Shown: positions 37,197 to 46,720, counted from the first letter of the stretch. The stretch: DNA of 64,000 bases from Paenibacillus kribbensis (GCF_002240415.1 NZ_CP020028.1:749501-813500); one strand, 5' to 3'. Translations and numbers: made by a program. The notes: generated from the sequence alone by a model not told the origin.

Positions 37197-37226
37197 AGCA
37201 GGACCCTTTGGTGGGGTCTTGCTTTT
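37197..37226 (+). terminator. terminator of the peptide utilisation operon
   Basis: AGCAGGACCC pairs with GGGTCTTGCT around TTTGGT, followed by TTTTAA. Confidence 0.75.
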
Positions 37227-37236
37227 AAAGTTGGGA

Positions 37237-37268
37237 TTGATTAGTATATAAGCATATAGTTATATGAA
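37237..37268 (+). promoter_or_regulatory. arsR promoter and ArsR operator
   Basis: TTGATT (37237-37242), a 17-nt spacer and TTATAT (37260-37265) overlap an inverted repeat CATATA-GT-TATATG (37253-37266) within an AT-rich ArsR/SmtB-type site. Repressor binding would block the promoter. Confidence 0.6.
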
Positions 37269-37286
37269 TGAAAGGAGGGGTACACA

Positions 37287-37637
37287 TTGCAACAACTTGA
37301 TTATGTAGCTGATCACTTAAAGCTATTGGGGGATAAAACGCGGCTGTCCATGCTCTCCCTGTTAAAAGAACGAGAATGGTGTGTTTGCGAATTCGTGGAC
37401 ATCTTCGATATGTCGCAGCCTGCCATTAGCCAACATTTGAGGAAATTAAAGTCGCAAGGGATCGTAAAAGAAGAAAGACGAAGTCAGTGGGTATACTATT
37501 CCTTAAACGTAGACGACAAGCCGCATATTCAAGTTGTGCTTGAGTGTATGCCGGATTCCAACTATATTTTAAAATGGCTGAATAAAGAGGAACCCACAGC
37601 ATCCTGTGGACCGGATTCCCCAACCTGCTCCTCCTAA
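37287..37637 (+). CDS. arsR: ArsR-family arsenite-responsive repressor
   Basis: This 116-residue winged-helix repressor has WCVCEFVDIFDMSQPAISQH in helix region 3-4. The Cys-x-Cys pair is the trivalent arsenic/antimony site of classical ArsR, next to the recognition helix. RSQWVYYSLN is the usual wing end. Two more Cys residues lie in the tail (SCGPDSPTC), an extra possible metal contact. It starts at TTG 37287 behind AAGGAGGGG. It controls itself and arsB. Confidence 0.92.
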   Translation: MQQLDYVADHLKLLGDKTRLSMLSLLKEREWCVCEFVDIFDMSQPAISQHLRKLKSQGIVKEERRSQWVYYSLNVDDKPHIQVVLECMPDSNYILKWLNKEEPTASCGPDSPTCSS

Positions 37638-37681
37638 AGGTTGTTCTGTTTATCTCCTTAAGGGATAAATGTTATTTTTAA

Positions 37682-37699
37682 TATAAGTATATGCTTATA
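37682..37699. promoter_or_regulatory. second ArsR-type inverted repeat upstream of arsB
   Basis: TATAAGTATATGCTTATA has arms TATAAG and CTTATA, resembling the site at 37245-37268. It lies 22 bp before the arsB start and may control arsB separately or tune read-through. Confidence 0.5.
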
Positions 37700-37720
37700 A
37701 GGTGATGGAGGTTTTGAGCA

Positions 37721-39010
37721 TTGGTTTTGTTGGCATGCATTATATTCTTAGCCACTTTAGTGTTGGTGATCTGGCAGCCTAAAAATCTGTCTATTGGCTG
37801 GTCGGCTTGCGGAGGAGCAATACTTGCTCTGCTAGTGGGTGTCGTCGATTTGCATGATGTTTGGGAAGTTACCCGCATTGTCTGGAATGCGACTTTGACT
37901 TTTGTGGCCATTATTCTGATTTCGCTGGTGCTCGATAAAATCGGTTTCTTCGAATGGGCAGCACTTCACATGGCACGGGCTGCGCGGGGAAGCGGAACCC
38001 GGATGTTTGTGTATGTGACCATTCTTGGTGCCATTGTCGCTGCTTTTTTTGCCAATGACGGCGCAGCCTTAATCCTGACACCCATTGTACTTGCGATGGT
38101 TCGAGCGCTGAAACTGGATGAAAAAATGGTTTTCCCCTTCATCATAGCAAGCGGATTTATTGCCGACACGACATCGCTACCGCTTGTGGTCAGCAACCTG
38201 GTGAACATTGTATCAGCCGATTTCTTTGGCATCACGTTTATGGAATATGCGAGTCGCATGATTGTGCCTAATTTATTTTCTTTAGCGGCCAGTATCGTGG
38301 TACTGTATCTCTTTTTCCGCAAAAGGATTCCGAGAACATTTGATGCTTCACAGTTAATAACACCTGCAGAAGCAATTAAAGATCCAACAATGTTCCGCAT
38401 GTCCTGGTTTGTTCTTGCGTTGCTGTTGGCTGGATACTTTGTGTGCGAATTTTTTAATATTCCTGTTTCGGCGGTAACTGGGGTGATTGCCGTATTTTTC
38501 TTGCTGATGGCGAGAAGAAGCACTGCGGTGCCGATAAAAGCTGTCATCAAAGGCGCTCCATGGGCCATCGTATTTTTCTCCATCGGGATGTATGTTGTGG
38601 TGTATGGACTGCGTAATGCCGGATTAACCGATCTGCTGGCTCATGTGATTCAAGCGGCTGCTGGTCAAGGCATGTTTGTGGCCACTGTGGGAATGGGCTT
38701 TATCGCGGCAGTCCTCTCATCGGTGATGAATAACATGCCTACGGTCATGATTAATGCGCTTGCCATTGATGCCACCCATACCACCGGCATGATCAAAGAG
38801 GCGCTGATTTATGCCAATGTGATTGGATCGGATTTGGGGCCGAAAATAACCCCGATTGGTTCATTAGCGACATTATTATGGCTGCATGTGCTTGGCTCTA
38901 AAGGCGTGAAAATTTCTTGGGGAGCTTATTTTAAAACAGGCATTGTTTTAACGATTCCTGCACTTTTTATTACTCTGTTAGGCCTGTATCTATGGCTGGT
39001 CATTTCATAA
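37721..39010 (+). CDS. arsB: arsenite efflux permease
   Basis: This 429-residue membrane protein has about 12 segments and belongs to the ArsB/NhaD ion-transporter superfamily. [17 protein letters not shown] and [17 protein letters not shown] are the paired helix-breaker motifs of ArsB, and [19 protein letters not shown] is highly characteristic. It starts at TTG 37721 behind TGGAGG. It expels As(III) or Sb(III). No arsA is present. Confidence 0.93.
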   Translation: MVLLACIIFLATLVLVIWQPKNLSIGWSACGGAILALLVGVVDLHDVWEVTRIVWNATLTFVAIILISLVLDKIGFFEWAALHMARAARGSGTRMFVYVTILGAIVAAFFANDGAALILTPIVLAMVRALKLDEKMVFPFIIASGFIADTTSLPLVVSNLVNIVSADFFGITFMEYASRMIVPNLFSLAASIVVLYLFFRKRIPRTFDASQLITPAEAIKDPTMFRMSWFVLALLLAGYFVCEFFNIPVSAVTGVIAVFFLLMARRSTAVPIKAVIKGAPWAIVFFSIGMYVVVYGLRNAGLTDLLAHVIQAAAGQGMFVATVGMGFIAAVLSSVMNNMPTVMINALAIDATHTTGMIKEALIYANVIGSDLGPKITPIGSLATLLWLHVLGSKGVKISWGAYFKTGIVLTIPALFITLLGLYLWLVIS

Positions 39011-39035
39011 TTAAACATTGAAGGAGACGTTTATC

Positions 39036-39097
39036 ATGGGGAAAAAGACAATCAGGTAGGAGAACGCATTAAGCATTTTGCGGAAAACGGAGAATAA
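39036..39097 (+). pseudogene. arsC: arsC (thioredoxin-type arsenate reductase) deletion remnant
   Basis: After a GGAG site, ATG 39036 reads MGKKTI, as at the start of ArsC. Then, one frame away, come QVGERIKHFAENGE and a stop at 39095-39097, as at the ArsC C-terminus (GERIKRFAETGE-type). Almost the whole gene, including the catalytic CxxxxxR loop and the distal Cys pair, is gone in one deletion of roughly 350 bp. The ribosome site, both gene ends and the terminator are kept. Identification rests on the two ends and on position after arsB. Confidence 0.75.
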
Positions 39098-39106
39098 TAG
39101 AACGTT

Positions 39107-39135
39107 TAGCCGGGGGCAATCCCGGCTTATTTTTG
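39107..39135 (+). terminator. terminator of the ars operon
   Basis: AGCCGGG (39108-39114) pairs with CCCGGCT (39121-39127), followed by TATTTTTG. Confidence 0.75.
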
Positions 39136-39187
39136 TTGACATAGTCCACAAAAATTATTACTATAATTGTTGTAAAAGTCCACTAAA
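39136..39187 (+). promoter_or_regulatory. promoter and repeat operator of the MarR gene
   Basis: TTGACA (39136-39141) is followed by TACTAT at 17-nt and TATAAT at 20-nt spacing (39162-39167). A direct repeat AGTCCAC(A/T)AAAA lies at 39143-39153 and 39177-39187, bracketing the -10 region. It is a candidate MarR binding site. Confidence 0.5.
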
Positions 39188-39231
39188 AAGGAGGGGTTAT
39201 CATCAATATCGCTGCTGCATTTATAGCAGAT

Positions 39232-39645
39232 ATGAGACGTTTCAATCGATTTTATACCAATATACTCGGTTTGTTGGATCGACATGTGCTGGATAGTGGA
39301 CATTCCTTTACCGAGGCACGTGTCATTATAGAGATTGGGATGATTGAGCCGTGTATAGCCAATACTTTAGTCGATTCTCTCAAAATTGACCGCAGCTATA
39401 TGAGTAGAATCATAGCTAAACTTTGCAAAGAGGGCTTCCTTGTTAAGGAAAATTCTTCGGTGGATAATAGAACAAATCTGATTCGTTTGACGCCTAAAGG
39501 AAAAGCGTTCTATCGCCAACTGGATGAAAGGTCCGACGAGCAAATCATAAAATTAGTTCAAGGTCTATCAGAGGAAGAAATTAAAGAACTACATACTTCT
39601 ATGGTGTTCATTCAGAACAAACTGGAGAAATTGGAGAGAATATAA
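39232..39645 (+). CDS. MarR-family transcriptional regulator
   Basis: The 137-residue winged-helix protein has IDRSYMSRIIAKLCKEGFLV as recognition helix and start of the wing, and NRTNLIRLTPKGKAFY completing it. The only ATG is at 39232, without a good ribosome site. AGGAGGGG at 39188-39195 is instead spaced for an ATC at 39202 that would add INIAAAFIAD in frame. Either initiation is at ATC, or the original start was lost. It lies one base before the threonine-aldolase-like gene, which it probably regulates. Such MarR proteins also occur fused or paired with acyltransferases. Confidence 0.8.
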   Translation: MRRFNRFYTNILGLLDRHVLDSGHSFTEARVIIEIGMIEPCIANTLVDSLKIDRSYMSRIIAKLCKEGFLVKENSSVDNRTNLIRLTPKGKAFYRQLDERSDEQIIKLVQGLSEEEIKELHTSMVFIQNKLEKLERI

Positions 39646-39646
39646 C

Positions 39647-40684
39647 ATGATTCGATTTGAGTGCGATTATACCGAAGGTGCCCACGAGCGTATATTACAG
39701 CGACTATTGGAGACGAATGACGAACAAACTGGCGGCTATGGTGTGGATGAGCACTGTGAAAAAGCCAGGGCTTATATTAAAAAGGCATGTGGCTCCGAAA
39801 ATGCAGATGTACACTTTTTAGTTGGAGGTACACAGACGAATACAACGGTGATCTCTTCTATTTTGCGTCCGCATCAAGGCGCCGTTGCTGCAGTTTCTGG
39901 ACATATTGCTGTACATGAGACCGGAGCGATTGAAGCTACTGGGCATAAGGTACTTACTTTGCCAAGTGATGATGGGAAAATCCGGGCCGAGCAGGTAAAG
40001 GAGCTGTATGACGCTCACTGGAATGATGCCGCTCCTGAGCATAGCGTACAGCCCGGTATGGTTTATATCTCTCAGCCTACCGAAAATGGAACGATCTATA
40101 CTAAATCCGAGCTGGAAGCGTTAAGCCAAGTCTGCCGGGCCTGCGGTTTACCCTTGTTTATGGACGGCGCTCGTTTAGGTTATGGCCTGGTTGCAGACGA
40201 CAACGATTTATCTTTAGCAGATATAGCGAAGCTATGCGATGTATTTTATATCGGCGGGACCAAAATTGGAGCCATGATGGGTGAAGCGGTAGTCATTGTA
40301 AATGATGCTTTGAAAAAGGATTTTCGATATATGATCAAGCAAAAAGGAGGGCTGCTGGCGAAGGGACGCATGTTGGGCATTCAGTTTGAAACTTTATTTG
40401 AAGATGGTTTATACTTTGACATTTCCAAGCACGCCATAGACATGGCTGTGTTGCTTCAAACTGCGTTAACGAAACAAGGAATTAGCTTTCTATATCATTC
40501 TCCAACCAATCAGCAGTTCCCGATTTTGCCAGATCGTACATTAAAAGCATTGAGCGAAAAATATACTTTTTCCTTTTGGGAGAAAGCCGATGCTACACAT
40601 AGTGTTGTTCGATTTTGTACCAGTTGGGCTACGAAGAAAGAAAATGTTGAAAGGCTGATTCAGGATATCCAAGCGTTACAGTAA
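39647..40684 (+). CDS. threonine aldolase-family PLP enzyme
   Basis: This 345-residue fold-type I PLP enzyme of the beta-eliminating lyase/L-threonine aldolase family has HFLVGGTQTNTTV early, PLFMDGARLGYGL with the PLP-contacting Asp and Arg, and YIGGTKIGAMMGEAVV with the PLP-binding Lys. It would cleave L-threonine or L-allo-threonine, or a phenylserine-like analogue, to glycine and an aldehyde. It starts one base after the MarR stop, so they form an operon. Regulation by a MarR protein hints at an unusual beta-hydroxy amino acid as substrate. Confidence 0.88.
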   Translation: MIRFECDYTEGAHERILQRLLETNDEQTGGYGVDEHCEKARAYIKKACGSENADVHFLVGGTQTNTTVISSILRPHQGAVAAVSGHIAVHETGAIEATGHKVLTLPSDDGKIRAEQVKELYDAHWNDAAPEHSVQPGMVYISQPTENGTIYTKSELEALSQVCRACGLPLFMDGARLGYGLVADDNDLSLADIAKLCDVFYIGGTKIGAMMGEAVVIVNDALKKDFRYMIKQKGGLLAKGRMLGIQFETLFEDGLYFDISKHAIDMAVLLQTALTKQGISFLYHSPTNQQFPILPDRTLKALSEKYTFSFWEKADATHSVVRFCTSWATKKENVERLIQDIQALQ

Positions 40685-40717
40685 AGGAAACATAAGATGA
40701 TAGGGGAGTAAACCCGC

Positions 40718-40762
40718 AAGCTCATACTTTATCGCATAAATGCAGCGAAGTATGGGCTTTTT
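40718..40762 (+). terminator. terminator after the threonine-aldolase-like gene
   Basis: AAGCTCATACTT (40718-40729) pairs with AAGTATGGGCTT (40748-40759) with one wobble, then TTTTTG. Confidence 0.7.
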
Positions 40763-40891
40763 GTGCTGCCGTTGCACTTGATTCCATGCGGCTTGTCTTC
40801 AGTTCCATGAAAGAGCAAGCAAATATAAAAATGGAAAAACAAGACAAGATCAGATGTATAAAATTTCCTTCTAATTCATTACACTGAGTAT

Positions 40892-41731
40892 CTAGCGAAC
40901 CTGCTTGCGGTACTGAAGAGGGGAGAGTCCGGTTATTTTTTTGAAGATTTTATTAAAGTGGGAAGCATGGCCGAATCCGACATCCTCTGCAATATGCTGG
41001 ATTTTGTCTTTGGTGGTTCGCAGTCTCGTTTGGGCCGCCCTGACCCTCACCACGCGGATGTATTCGCTGAAATGAAAGCCAGTCAATTTTGGGAAGATGC
41101 GGCTCAGGTAAGCTGGACTAATAAAATAGCAGGCAGCTATCTGCTCAAGGGTTAGCGGTTCATGGTAATGGTCCTGAATAAAAGAGGAAATTTCCGTCAT
41201 TTTCTGATGCATCGGATGAGAGGAAACGGGTTCACTACGTTCGACCGCTTCTGATCTGTGCACCAGAATGAGCAATTCCAGCAGTAAATGCTGTACACAA
41301 CGATCGTGCAGGGGCTGCTGATTTCTGCATTCGGTATTCATTTGCAGGAACAAACGTTCAACTTCGATCTGCTCTCTAACCGGTAGGCGCAGCAGTGCAG
41401 ATTGCTGATACGGGGGCAGGCCAAGAATGTCCCGATCCTGTTGTGGGAGAAATGTCGGTGAGAAATGAATCAGAATACGCTCCGTTTCCTCCAATTGCGA
41501 ACTGGCGGTAGAGTGCAACTCATGAGGGATGATAAATATCAGATCACCCTTGCGGGCGATGTATACCTTACCGTTCATAAAATAAATGCGTTCGCCCCGC
41601 AGCAAATAATACAACTCGTAGCTCTCATGGACATGAGGTCGTGGCATAACGGTGAATCCGGTACGGTAGATGTGATGAATGGAGAATTGCTGTTCTCCAA
41701 TGACATATTTGTCGTTGTTCGTTTTATTCAT
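40892..41731 (-). CDS. AraC-family regulator with cupin sensor domain
   Basis: The ~279-residue regulator has an N-terminal cupin (RPHVHESYELYYLLRGERIYF, IPHELHSTA). Its C-terminus has two AraC helix-turn-helix motifs (LTLEQIAACYFISPAYLSRI and IQHIAEDVGFGHASHFNKIF), ending GLSPLQYRKQ. The ATG at 41731 follows AAGGAAG; the longer frame from TTG 41749 is less likely. It is divergent from the pectinolytic gene 228 bp away. Proteins of this kind often respond to plant sugars, so control of that gene is plausible. Confidence 0.9.
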   Translation of the reverse strand: MNKTNNDKYVIGEQQFSIHHIYRTGFTVMPRPHVHESYELYYLLRGERIYFMNGKVYIARKGDLIFIIPHELHSTASSQLEETERILIHFSPTFLPQQDRDILGLPPYQQSALLRLPVREQIEVERLFLQMNTECRNQQPLHDRCVQHLLLELLILVHRSEAVERSEPVSSHPMHQKMTEISSFIQDHYHEPLTLEQIAACYFISPAYLSRIFPKLTGFHFSEYIRVVRVRAAQTRLRTTKDKIQHIAEDVGFGHASHFNKIFKKITGLSPLQYRKQVR

Positions 41732-41756
41732 GTGCTTCTTCCTTTGCAAATTAGAT

Positions 41757-41771
41757 AAGTAAGCGCATTCA
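41757..41771. promoter_or_regulatory. candidate CcpA cre site between AraC and pectinase genes
   Basis: AAGTAAGCGCATTCA matches WTGNAANCGNWNNCA at 14 of 15 positions. Catabolite control fits both neighbours. Confidence 0.5.
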
Positions 41772-41959
41772 TATATCTATAGTATATATGACACCCGCCA
41801 ACCGTAAAAGCAGAAAAGATTGATGAACCAAGCTATTCGTAGCACGGTGAGCACCGTTTGTTATAGCAAGAAGATTGGGGATTCGGCTGATTCGCAAGTA
41901 AAGGAGGTGAAAAAACTGCCGGCTGGTGTGCAAGAAAATGTTGAGGGGAGGAAATAAAT

Positions 41960-44900
41960 TTGAGCAAGCAGTGTACATGGAAAAAGGTACTATGCCATGT
42001 GGTTGTGGGTTCATTGCTGTTGACCTTATGCCCGCCACTGATTCAAGCGGAGGCGGCTCCCGGGAGTCAGGTGGTTACCGCAACAGAATTGGCCAAGGTA
42101 GCAACGGACATTCCGGCGTTCCCCGGAGCGGAGGGTGGCGGTAAGTATGTGACCGGTGGACGTGGAGGAGAAGTATACGAAGTTACTACACTGGAGGACT
42201 ACGGCAAGGGAGAGCAGGCGATCCCCGGCTCGCTTCGTGCAGCGGTCAGTTCCGATAACCGGACAGTAGTATTCCGGGTAGGCGGAACGATTCATCTCAA
42301 GGAGCCGCTTAAAATTCAGGGCAACAACCTGACGGTTGCCGGTCAGACAGCTCCTGGAGACGGAATAACTGTGAGCGATTACACGACAGGGATTGATGCA
42401 GATCATGTCATTCTGCGTTATCTGCGCTTCCGATTGACCGACCGTTATCCCAGCGAGGATGACGCGCTCGGAGCCAGGTACCATAAAAATATTATGATTG
42501 ATCACTGTTCCTTTAGCTGGTCGGTGGACGAAGTACTGAGCCTGTACGACAACGTAAATACGACCGTACAGTGGTCCATCGCCTCCGAGAGTATGCTTAT
42601 GACCACACACCAAAAGGGGCGCCATGGCTATGGCGGCATATGGGGCGGAAGGAACGCCACCTATCATCATAATTTGTTAGCTCACAATGCAAGCCGCAAT
42701 CCGCGTTTTCCAACGGATAAAAGAGAAATTGACGCGGTGGAAATGACCAATAATGTCATTTATAACTGGGGGTTTTTCTCTTCATATGGCGGCGGTGAAG
42801 GATCGTATAATGTGCTGAATAACTATTATAAATATGGTCCTAACACATATCAGGACGTTCGCAGTCAAATCTTTGTGGACGTGGGGAGTAAAAAATATAA
42901 AACCCGCATGTTCATTGGTGGTAACTACATGTACGGCAACGACTCGGTTACCCAGGATAACTGGCAGCTTGGAACATCGATTGGGTCGATTATAGATCCT
43001 TCCACCCGCCTGGCGGAGCCGATTGAAGTAAGAGGGGAGTACGACAACGGAATTTCCTCCGATGCGTATGGTCCCTACCAAGCGACAGATGCGCAGACGG
43101 CATATGCAGAGGTGCTTGCAGGCTCGGGAGCCACGCTGCCAAGAAGAGATGCAGTGGACGCTCGTATTATGCATGACGTGAAGAATGGAACGGGTGCGTT
43201 TATCAACTCCTCGCGTGAGGCAGGGTGGATTTACGATGATCGTAATGTAATTACGACGGAGCTTGCCGACAGCGATCACGATGGAATGCCCGATGAATGG
43301 GAACGTGCCAACGGGCTGGACCCCTATAACGCGAGCGACCGTAACGGTCAGGGGCTTGCCGGCTCAGGGGCGTATGCTCATTTTGCCAAGGGCTATACTA
43401 ATCTGGAGGTCTACTTAAATGATCTGATCGAGAAGCTGTCGGATGGAAACGAGGTAGATAATCCGGAGGCCGTCATTCAGGTGTCTCACGAAAACGGCCG
43501 TTCGTTAAAGCATAACGATATTTTAGAGGCAGGACGTAATGCCAGATTAGCAGCAACGGCCAAGGACAAGGATGGTATTGCATACGTTGAATTTATCATT
43601 GACGGGGTGCTTACTGGTAAGGTAGAAACTGCGCCTTATCGTCTTGATTGGAACCATGTGACGGACGGCACTCATTATATTGTGGCACGGGTGACCGACC
43701 GCAAGGGGACTGCTGCATTTTCCAATCCTGTTGCCATTCATGTGAACACGACTGCACCATCGGGAGACTGGCTGAGTGAAGACATTGGTTCTGAGCGCCT
43801 CAGCGGTTATATCCAGGGACATACTCAGGTATTAAAGGATGACGAAAATGGAAGCAGCATACGGCTGAAATCGGCGGGAGACATTGACGGCAAGGCTGAC
43901 TTTTTCCATTATGCTTATCAGAAATTGGAGGGAGACGGTGAAATTATTGCCCGTGTGGAGCAGATTACACCTACCGATGATCATGCCGAAGCGGGTGTCA
44001 TGATTCGTGAATCGCTGAAGCCTGGATCGAAAATGGCTTATATGACTTTAGCATTTGTTAAATATGGTAAACAGGTTATTCTCATCAGTCGTGATCAAAC
44101 GGATGGCAAGACGAAACGTGCGTCAATGGAGACGTTTATAACAACACCATATTCGGTTCGTCTAGTACGACAAGGACAAAAGGTTACCGGCTGGGTATCC
44201 GCAGATGGTGTGACGAACTGGGAGAAGGTTGGTGAAACCGTTATGAATTTGCCGGATCATCAGCCGTTATTGTTCGGCTTGGCCACCGATGCCTCCAAAC
44301 AACAAAACGATGTATGGAATTATAATACGTCGGAATTCAGCAATGTTACGATCCGCAAACTGGCAGCAACAGCAGCAGTTCCCGTTAAAACAGAGCAAGA
44401 TGCTGTTGCCCGGGAGGTGAATAGCGTTGTGGTAGCGACCTATGGCTCTGCCAGCTTTACGTCTCTCCAGGCAGCTATTGATGCAGTCCCTGACAACAGT
44501 AGCACCAGGACAGTTATTCGCCTCAAAAATGGCACCTATCGTGAAAAAATAAAAGTGAATTCCTCCAAAAAAAATCTGAGCATTATCGGAGAAGATCGGG
44601 AAAAAACGATTATTGCCTTTAACGATACGGCCAAAACCGTAGTGAATGGAAAAGAATTAGGAACAAGCAACAGCTACACGATGCGTGTGCAAAGTCCTGA
44701 TTTTATACTGGAGAATGTAACGGTTGCGAATACAGAGGGGACCGGACAGGTGCAGGCTGTAGCGTTATATGCTGAAGGTGATCGTGGTCAGTACCGCAAT
44801 GTCAAAATTACCGGACTACAGGATACCTTGCTTGTGAATCGTGGCAGACAGTATTTTAAGGACAGCTATATTAGCGGCAGCGTCGATTTTATTTTTGGCA

Positions 44901-45316
44901 ATTCACCTGCCGTATTTGAGAACTCGGTCATACACAGCTTGCGTGCCGGATATGTAACAGCAGCTTCAACAGAAGAGAACAAGCTGGGTTTGGTATTTAT
45001 TCAATGTCGTTTGACAGCCGAAAATGGGTTGAAAGGCAAGGTGGATCTTGGACGGCCATGGCGTCCTTACGCTCATGTTGCTTATATCAAATCCTACATG
45101 GATAACCATATCAAGCCGGGCGGCTGGAACAATTGGGGCAAGGCATCCAATGAGCAGACTGCAAGATTCGTAGAGTTTGATAATAATGGGCCAGGTGCAG
45201 CCATTGCCGGACGTGTACCTTGGGCCAAGCAGCTTACTGCTAACGAAGCCAGTCAGTACACAGTCAAAGCCGTTCTGGGCGGGACAGATCATTGGAATCC
45301 ACAGGCGAATAAATAA
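41960..45316 (+). CDS. secreted pectate lyase and pectin methylesterase fusion
   Basis: This 1118-residue protein starts at TTG 41960 behind GGGGAGG, with a signal peptide ending near LIQAEAAPGS. In order it has a right-handed beta-helix pectate lyase domain (about 45-400; IMIDHCSFSWSVDE, NPRFP); a calcium-binding segment DSDHDGMPDEWE; an Ig-like domain (about 490-585); a concanavalin-like DUF1349-type domain (about 600-795); and a C-terminal CE8 pectinesterase (about 820-1110) with GLQDTLL, SVDFIFG and DLGRPWRP. The esterase would remove methyl groups so the lyase can cleave the exposed homogalacturonan. All catalytic blocks appear intact. Confidence 0.9.
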   Translation: MSKQCTWKKVLCHVVVGSLLLTLCPPLIQAEAAPGSQVVTATELAKVATDIPAFPGAEGGGKYVTGGRGGEVYEVTTLEDYGKGEQAIPGSLRAAVSSDNRTVVFRVGGTIHLKEPLKIQGNNLTVAGQTAPGDGITVSDYTTGIDADHVILRYLRFRLTDRYPSEDDALGARYHKNIMIDHCSFSWSVDEVLSLYDNVNTTVQWSIASESMLMTTHQKGRHGYGGIWGGRNATYHHNLLAHNASRNPRFPTDKREIDAVEMTNNVIYNWGFFSSYGGGEGSYNVLNNYYKYGPNTYQDVRSQIFVDVGSKKYKTRMFIGGNYMYGNDSVTQDNWQLGTSIGSIIDPSTRLAEPIEVRGEYDNGISSDAYGPYQATDAQTAYAEVLAGSGATLPRRDAVDARIMHDVKNGTGAFINSSREAGWIYDDRNVITTELADSDHDGMPDEWERANGLDPYNASDRNGQGLAGSGAYAHFAKGYTNLEVYLNDLIEKLSDGNEVDNPEAVIQVSHENGRSLKHNDILEAGRNARLAATAKDKDGIAYVEFIIDGVLTGKVETAPYRLDWNHVTDGTHYIVARVTDRKGTAAFSNPVAIHVNTTAPSGDWLSEDIGSERLSGYIQGHTQVLKDDENGSSIRLKSAGDIDGKADFFHYAYQKLEGDGEIIARVEQITPTDDHAEAGVMIRESLKPGSKMAYMTLAFVKYGKQVILISRDQTDGKTKRASMETFITTPYSVRLVRQGQKVTGWVSADGVTNWEKVGETVMNLPDHQPLLFGLATDASKQQNDVWNYNTSEFSNVTIRKLAATAAVPVKTEQDAVAREVNSVVVATYGSASFTSLQAAIDAVPDNSSTRTVIRLKNGTYREKIKVNSSKKNLSIIGEDREKTIIAFNDTAKTVVNGKELGTSNSYTMRVQSPDFILENVTVANTEGTGQVQAVALYAEGDRGQYRNVKITGLQDTLLVNRGRQYFKDSYISGSVDFIFGNSPAVFENSVIHSLRAGYVTAASTEENKLGLVFIQCRLTAENGLKGKVDLGRPWRPYAHVAYIKSYMDNHIKPGGWNNWGKASNEQTARFVEFDNNGPGAAIAGRVPWAKQLTANEASQYTVKAVLGGTDHWNPQANK

Positions 45317-45363
45317 AAAAATGAATAAATAAATCCGTTTCTTCCAAATAGGCTGGTCAATAG

Positions 45364-45402
45364 ATAAGCGGGGTATTCGCTTCAAGCGTGTACCTCGCTT
45401 AT
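45364..45402. terminator. bidirectional terminator between pectinase and MFS genes
   Basis: ATAAGCGGGGTA (45364-45375) pairs with TACCTCGCTTAT (45391-45402) with one wobble. It lies between convergent genes. Confidence 0.65.
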
Positions 45403-45493
45403 TTATGTGACAATCTCAAAATTGAAAACAAATGTGATTGGTGAATCATTACGTCAGGCTGACCGCTGGCTGTTGTTTTTTGATTGTGGCACG

Positions 45494-46720
45494 CTATAGA
45501 CTGTGATTTCTTTCTTGTAGAACATCCGACTGGCCAAACTCTAATTTTTTTGAAATCGCCAGCAGACCAAGACAGCAGACTACCAGGGCCAAGCATACCC
45601 AATAGGAGTTTCGATAACCCATCCATTGAGCGGTCAATCCGCCCATCAAGCTCCCCGCCAGTCTTCCGATGGTTGTCGCATTGGAATACAGTGTCGAGGC
45701 GTATCCAGGAAGAGATGGCAACAAATCCTGCATGTAGCTGATGCCAATGGCCGAAATCACTGCCACAAAGAAGGCTAGAAGGAGCTGCCCCACGAATAGC
45801 TGCCACATCTCTGTAGACATCAGGACAAGGAGATAATAGATCACCCCTGTTAAAGCCCCTGAAAATACAAGCAAACGATTGGAGTATTTAGCTGCTAGTA
45901 CGCCCAGCATGAGCATCAAGGGGATTTCTAATATTGCGCAAATACTGGATACTAGAGCAACGTCACTCGTGTCCCCTTTTAAATTGTGAATGATGAACAA
46001 GGAAATATTCAAATTATTCATCCAGTGAGACGTATAAAGCAGAGCAAGAACTGAAAAAGGGATCAGAATTTCAATATTTTTATGCAATGTAATGTGATGA
46101 AGTGAAAGCTGGTCCTTGCTTTTGAGCCGAGCCGGGGATTGCTGAATAAAACAAAATAGAAGAATAGCGATCATTATAAATATAGCAGTCGTTCCTGCAA
46201 AAATACCTTTAAAACCAGTATGTGCAATCAGAAAAGAACCGAGGAGCGGCCCCGTGATAAAGCCAAGAGAAAACATGGAACGAAGTGTTGAATTGGCAAA
46301 AGCATGATCAGCTGATTGACTGCGATCTACCGCTTCGCGTGCACTGGCAAATAACTGCGGCATTCCAGGTGCTCCCATGGCTGTGAAGACAGTCATATAT
46401 ACAAAAAGCACATAAAAATTTTGAATGACAAGATATCCTGCGAATGCTATCGCATTAAACAACGTACAAATAACTAAAATTTGTTTGCGATCCAATCCCG
46501 TATCAGAACGCTTGGCAATCAGAGAGCTTATCCATATACCACAAATCAAGGTCACAGCCGTAAAAACACCAAAGGTTCCAACCGATACGCCAAGTGTAGT
46601 TGTAAAATATACAGCCAAAAAAGGTGCGCTGATCGATATAGCCATGCCTTGCAATAACATACAGATCATGAATAGTGGGTAGTTAGGGATAATGAAAAGA
46701 TTTTGAATACGCTTTAGCAT
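45494..46720 (-). CDS. MFS transporter, SetA-like sugar/drug efflux type
   Basis: The 408-residue protein has about 12 hydrophobic segments. It starts RIQNLFIIPNYPLFMICMLL, with GISISAPFLAVYF-like and LIAKRSDTGLDRKQIL (the loop 2-3 motif), and AHTGFKGIFAGTTAIF later. Its overall look is that of SetA/SetB-type efflux proteins, which export sugars or analogues. Its partner gene could be the alpha/beta hydrolase 227 bp upstream on the same strand. Substrate unknown. Confidence 0.82.
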   Translation of the reverse strand: MLKRIQNLFIIPNYPLFMICMLLQGMAISISAPFLAVYFTTTLGVSVGTFGVFTAVTLICGIWISSLIAKRSDTGLDRKQILVICTLFNAIAFAGYLVIQNFYVLFVYMTVFTAMGAPGMPQLFASAREAVDRSQSADHAFANSTLRSMFSLGFITGPLLGSFLIAHTGFKGIFAGTTAIFIMIAILLFCFIQQSPARLKSKDQLSLHHITLHKNIEILIPFSVLALLYTSHWMNNLNISLFIIHNLKGDTSDVALVSSICAILEIPLMLMLGVLAAKYSNRLLVFSGALTGVIYYLLVLMSTEMWQLFVGQLLLAFFVAVISAIGISYMQDLLPSLPGYASTLYSNATTIGRLAGSLMGGLTAQWMGYRNSYWVCLALVVCCLGLLAISKKLEFGQSDVLQERNHSL

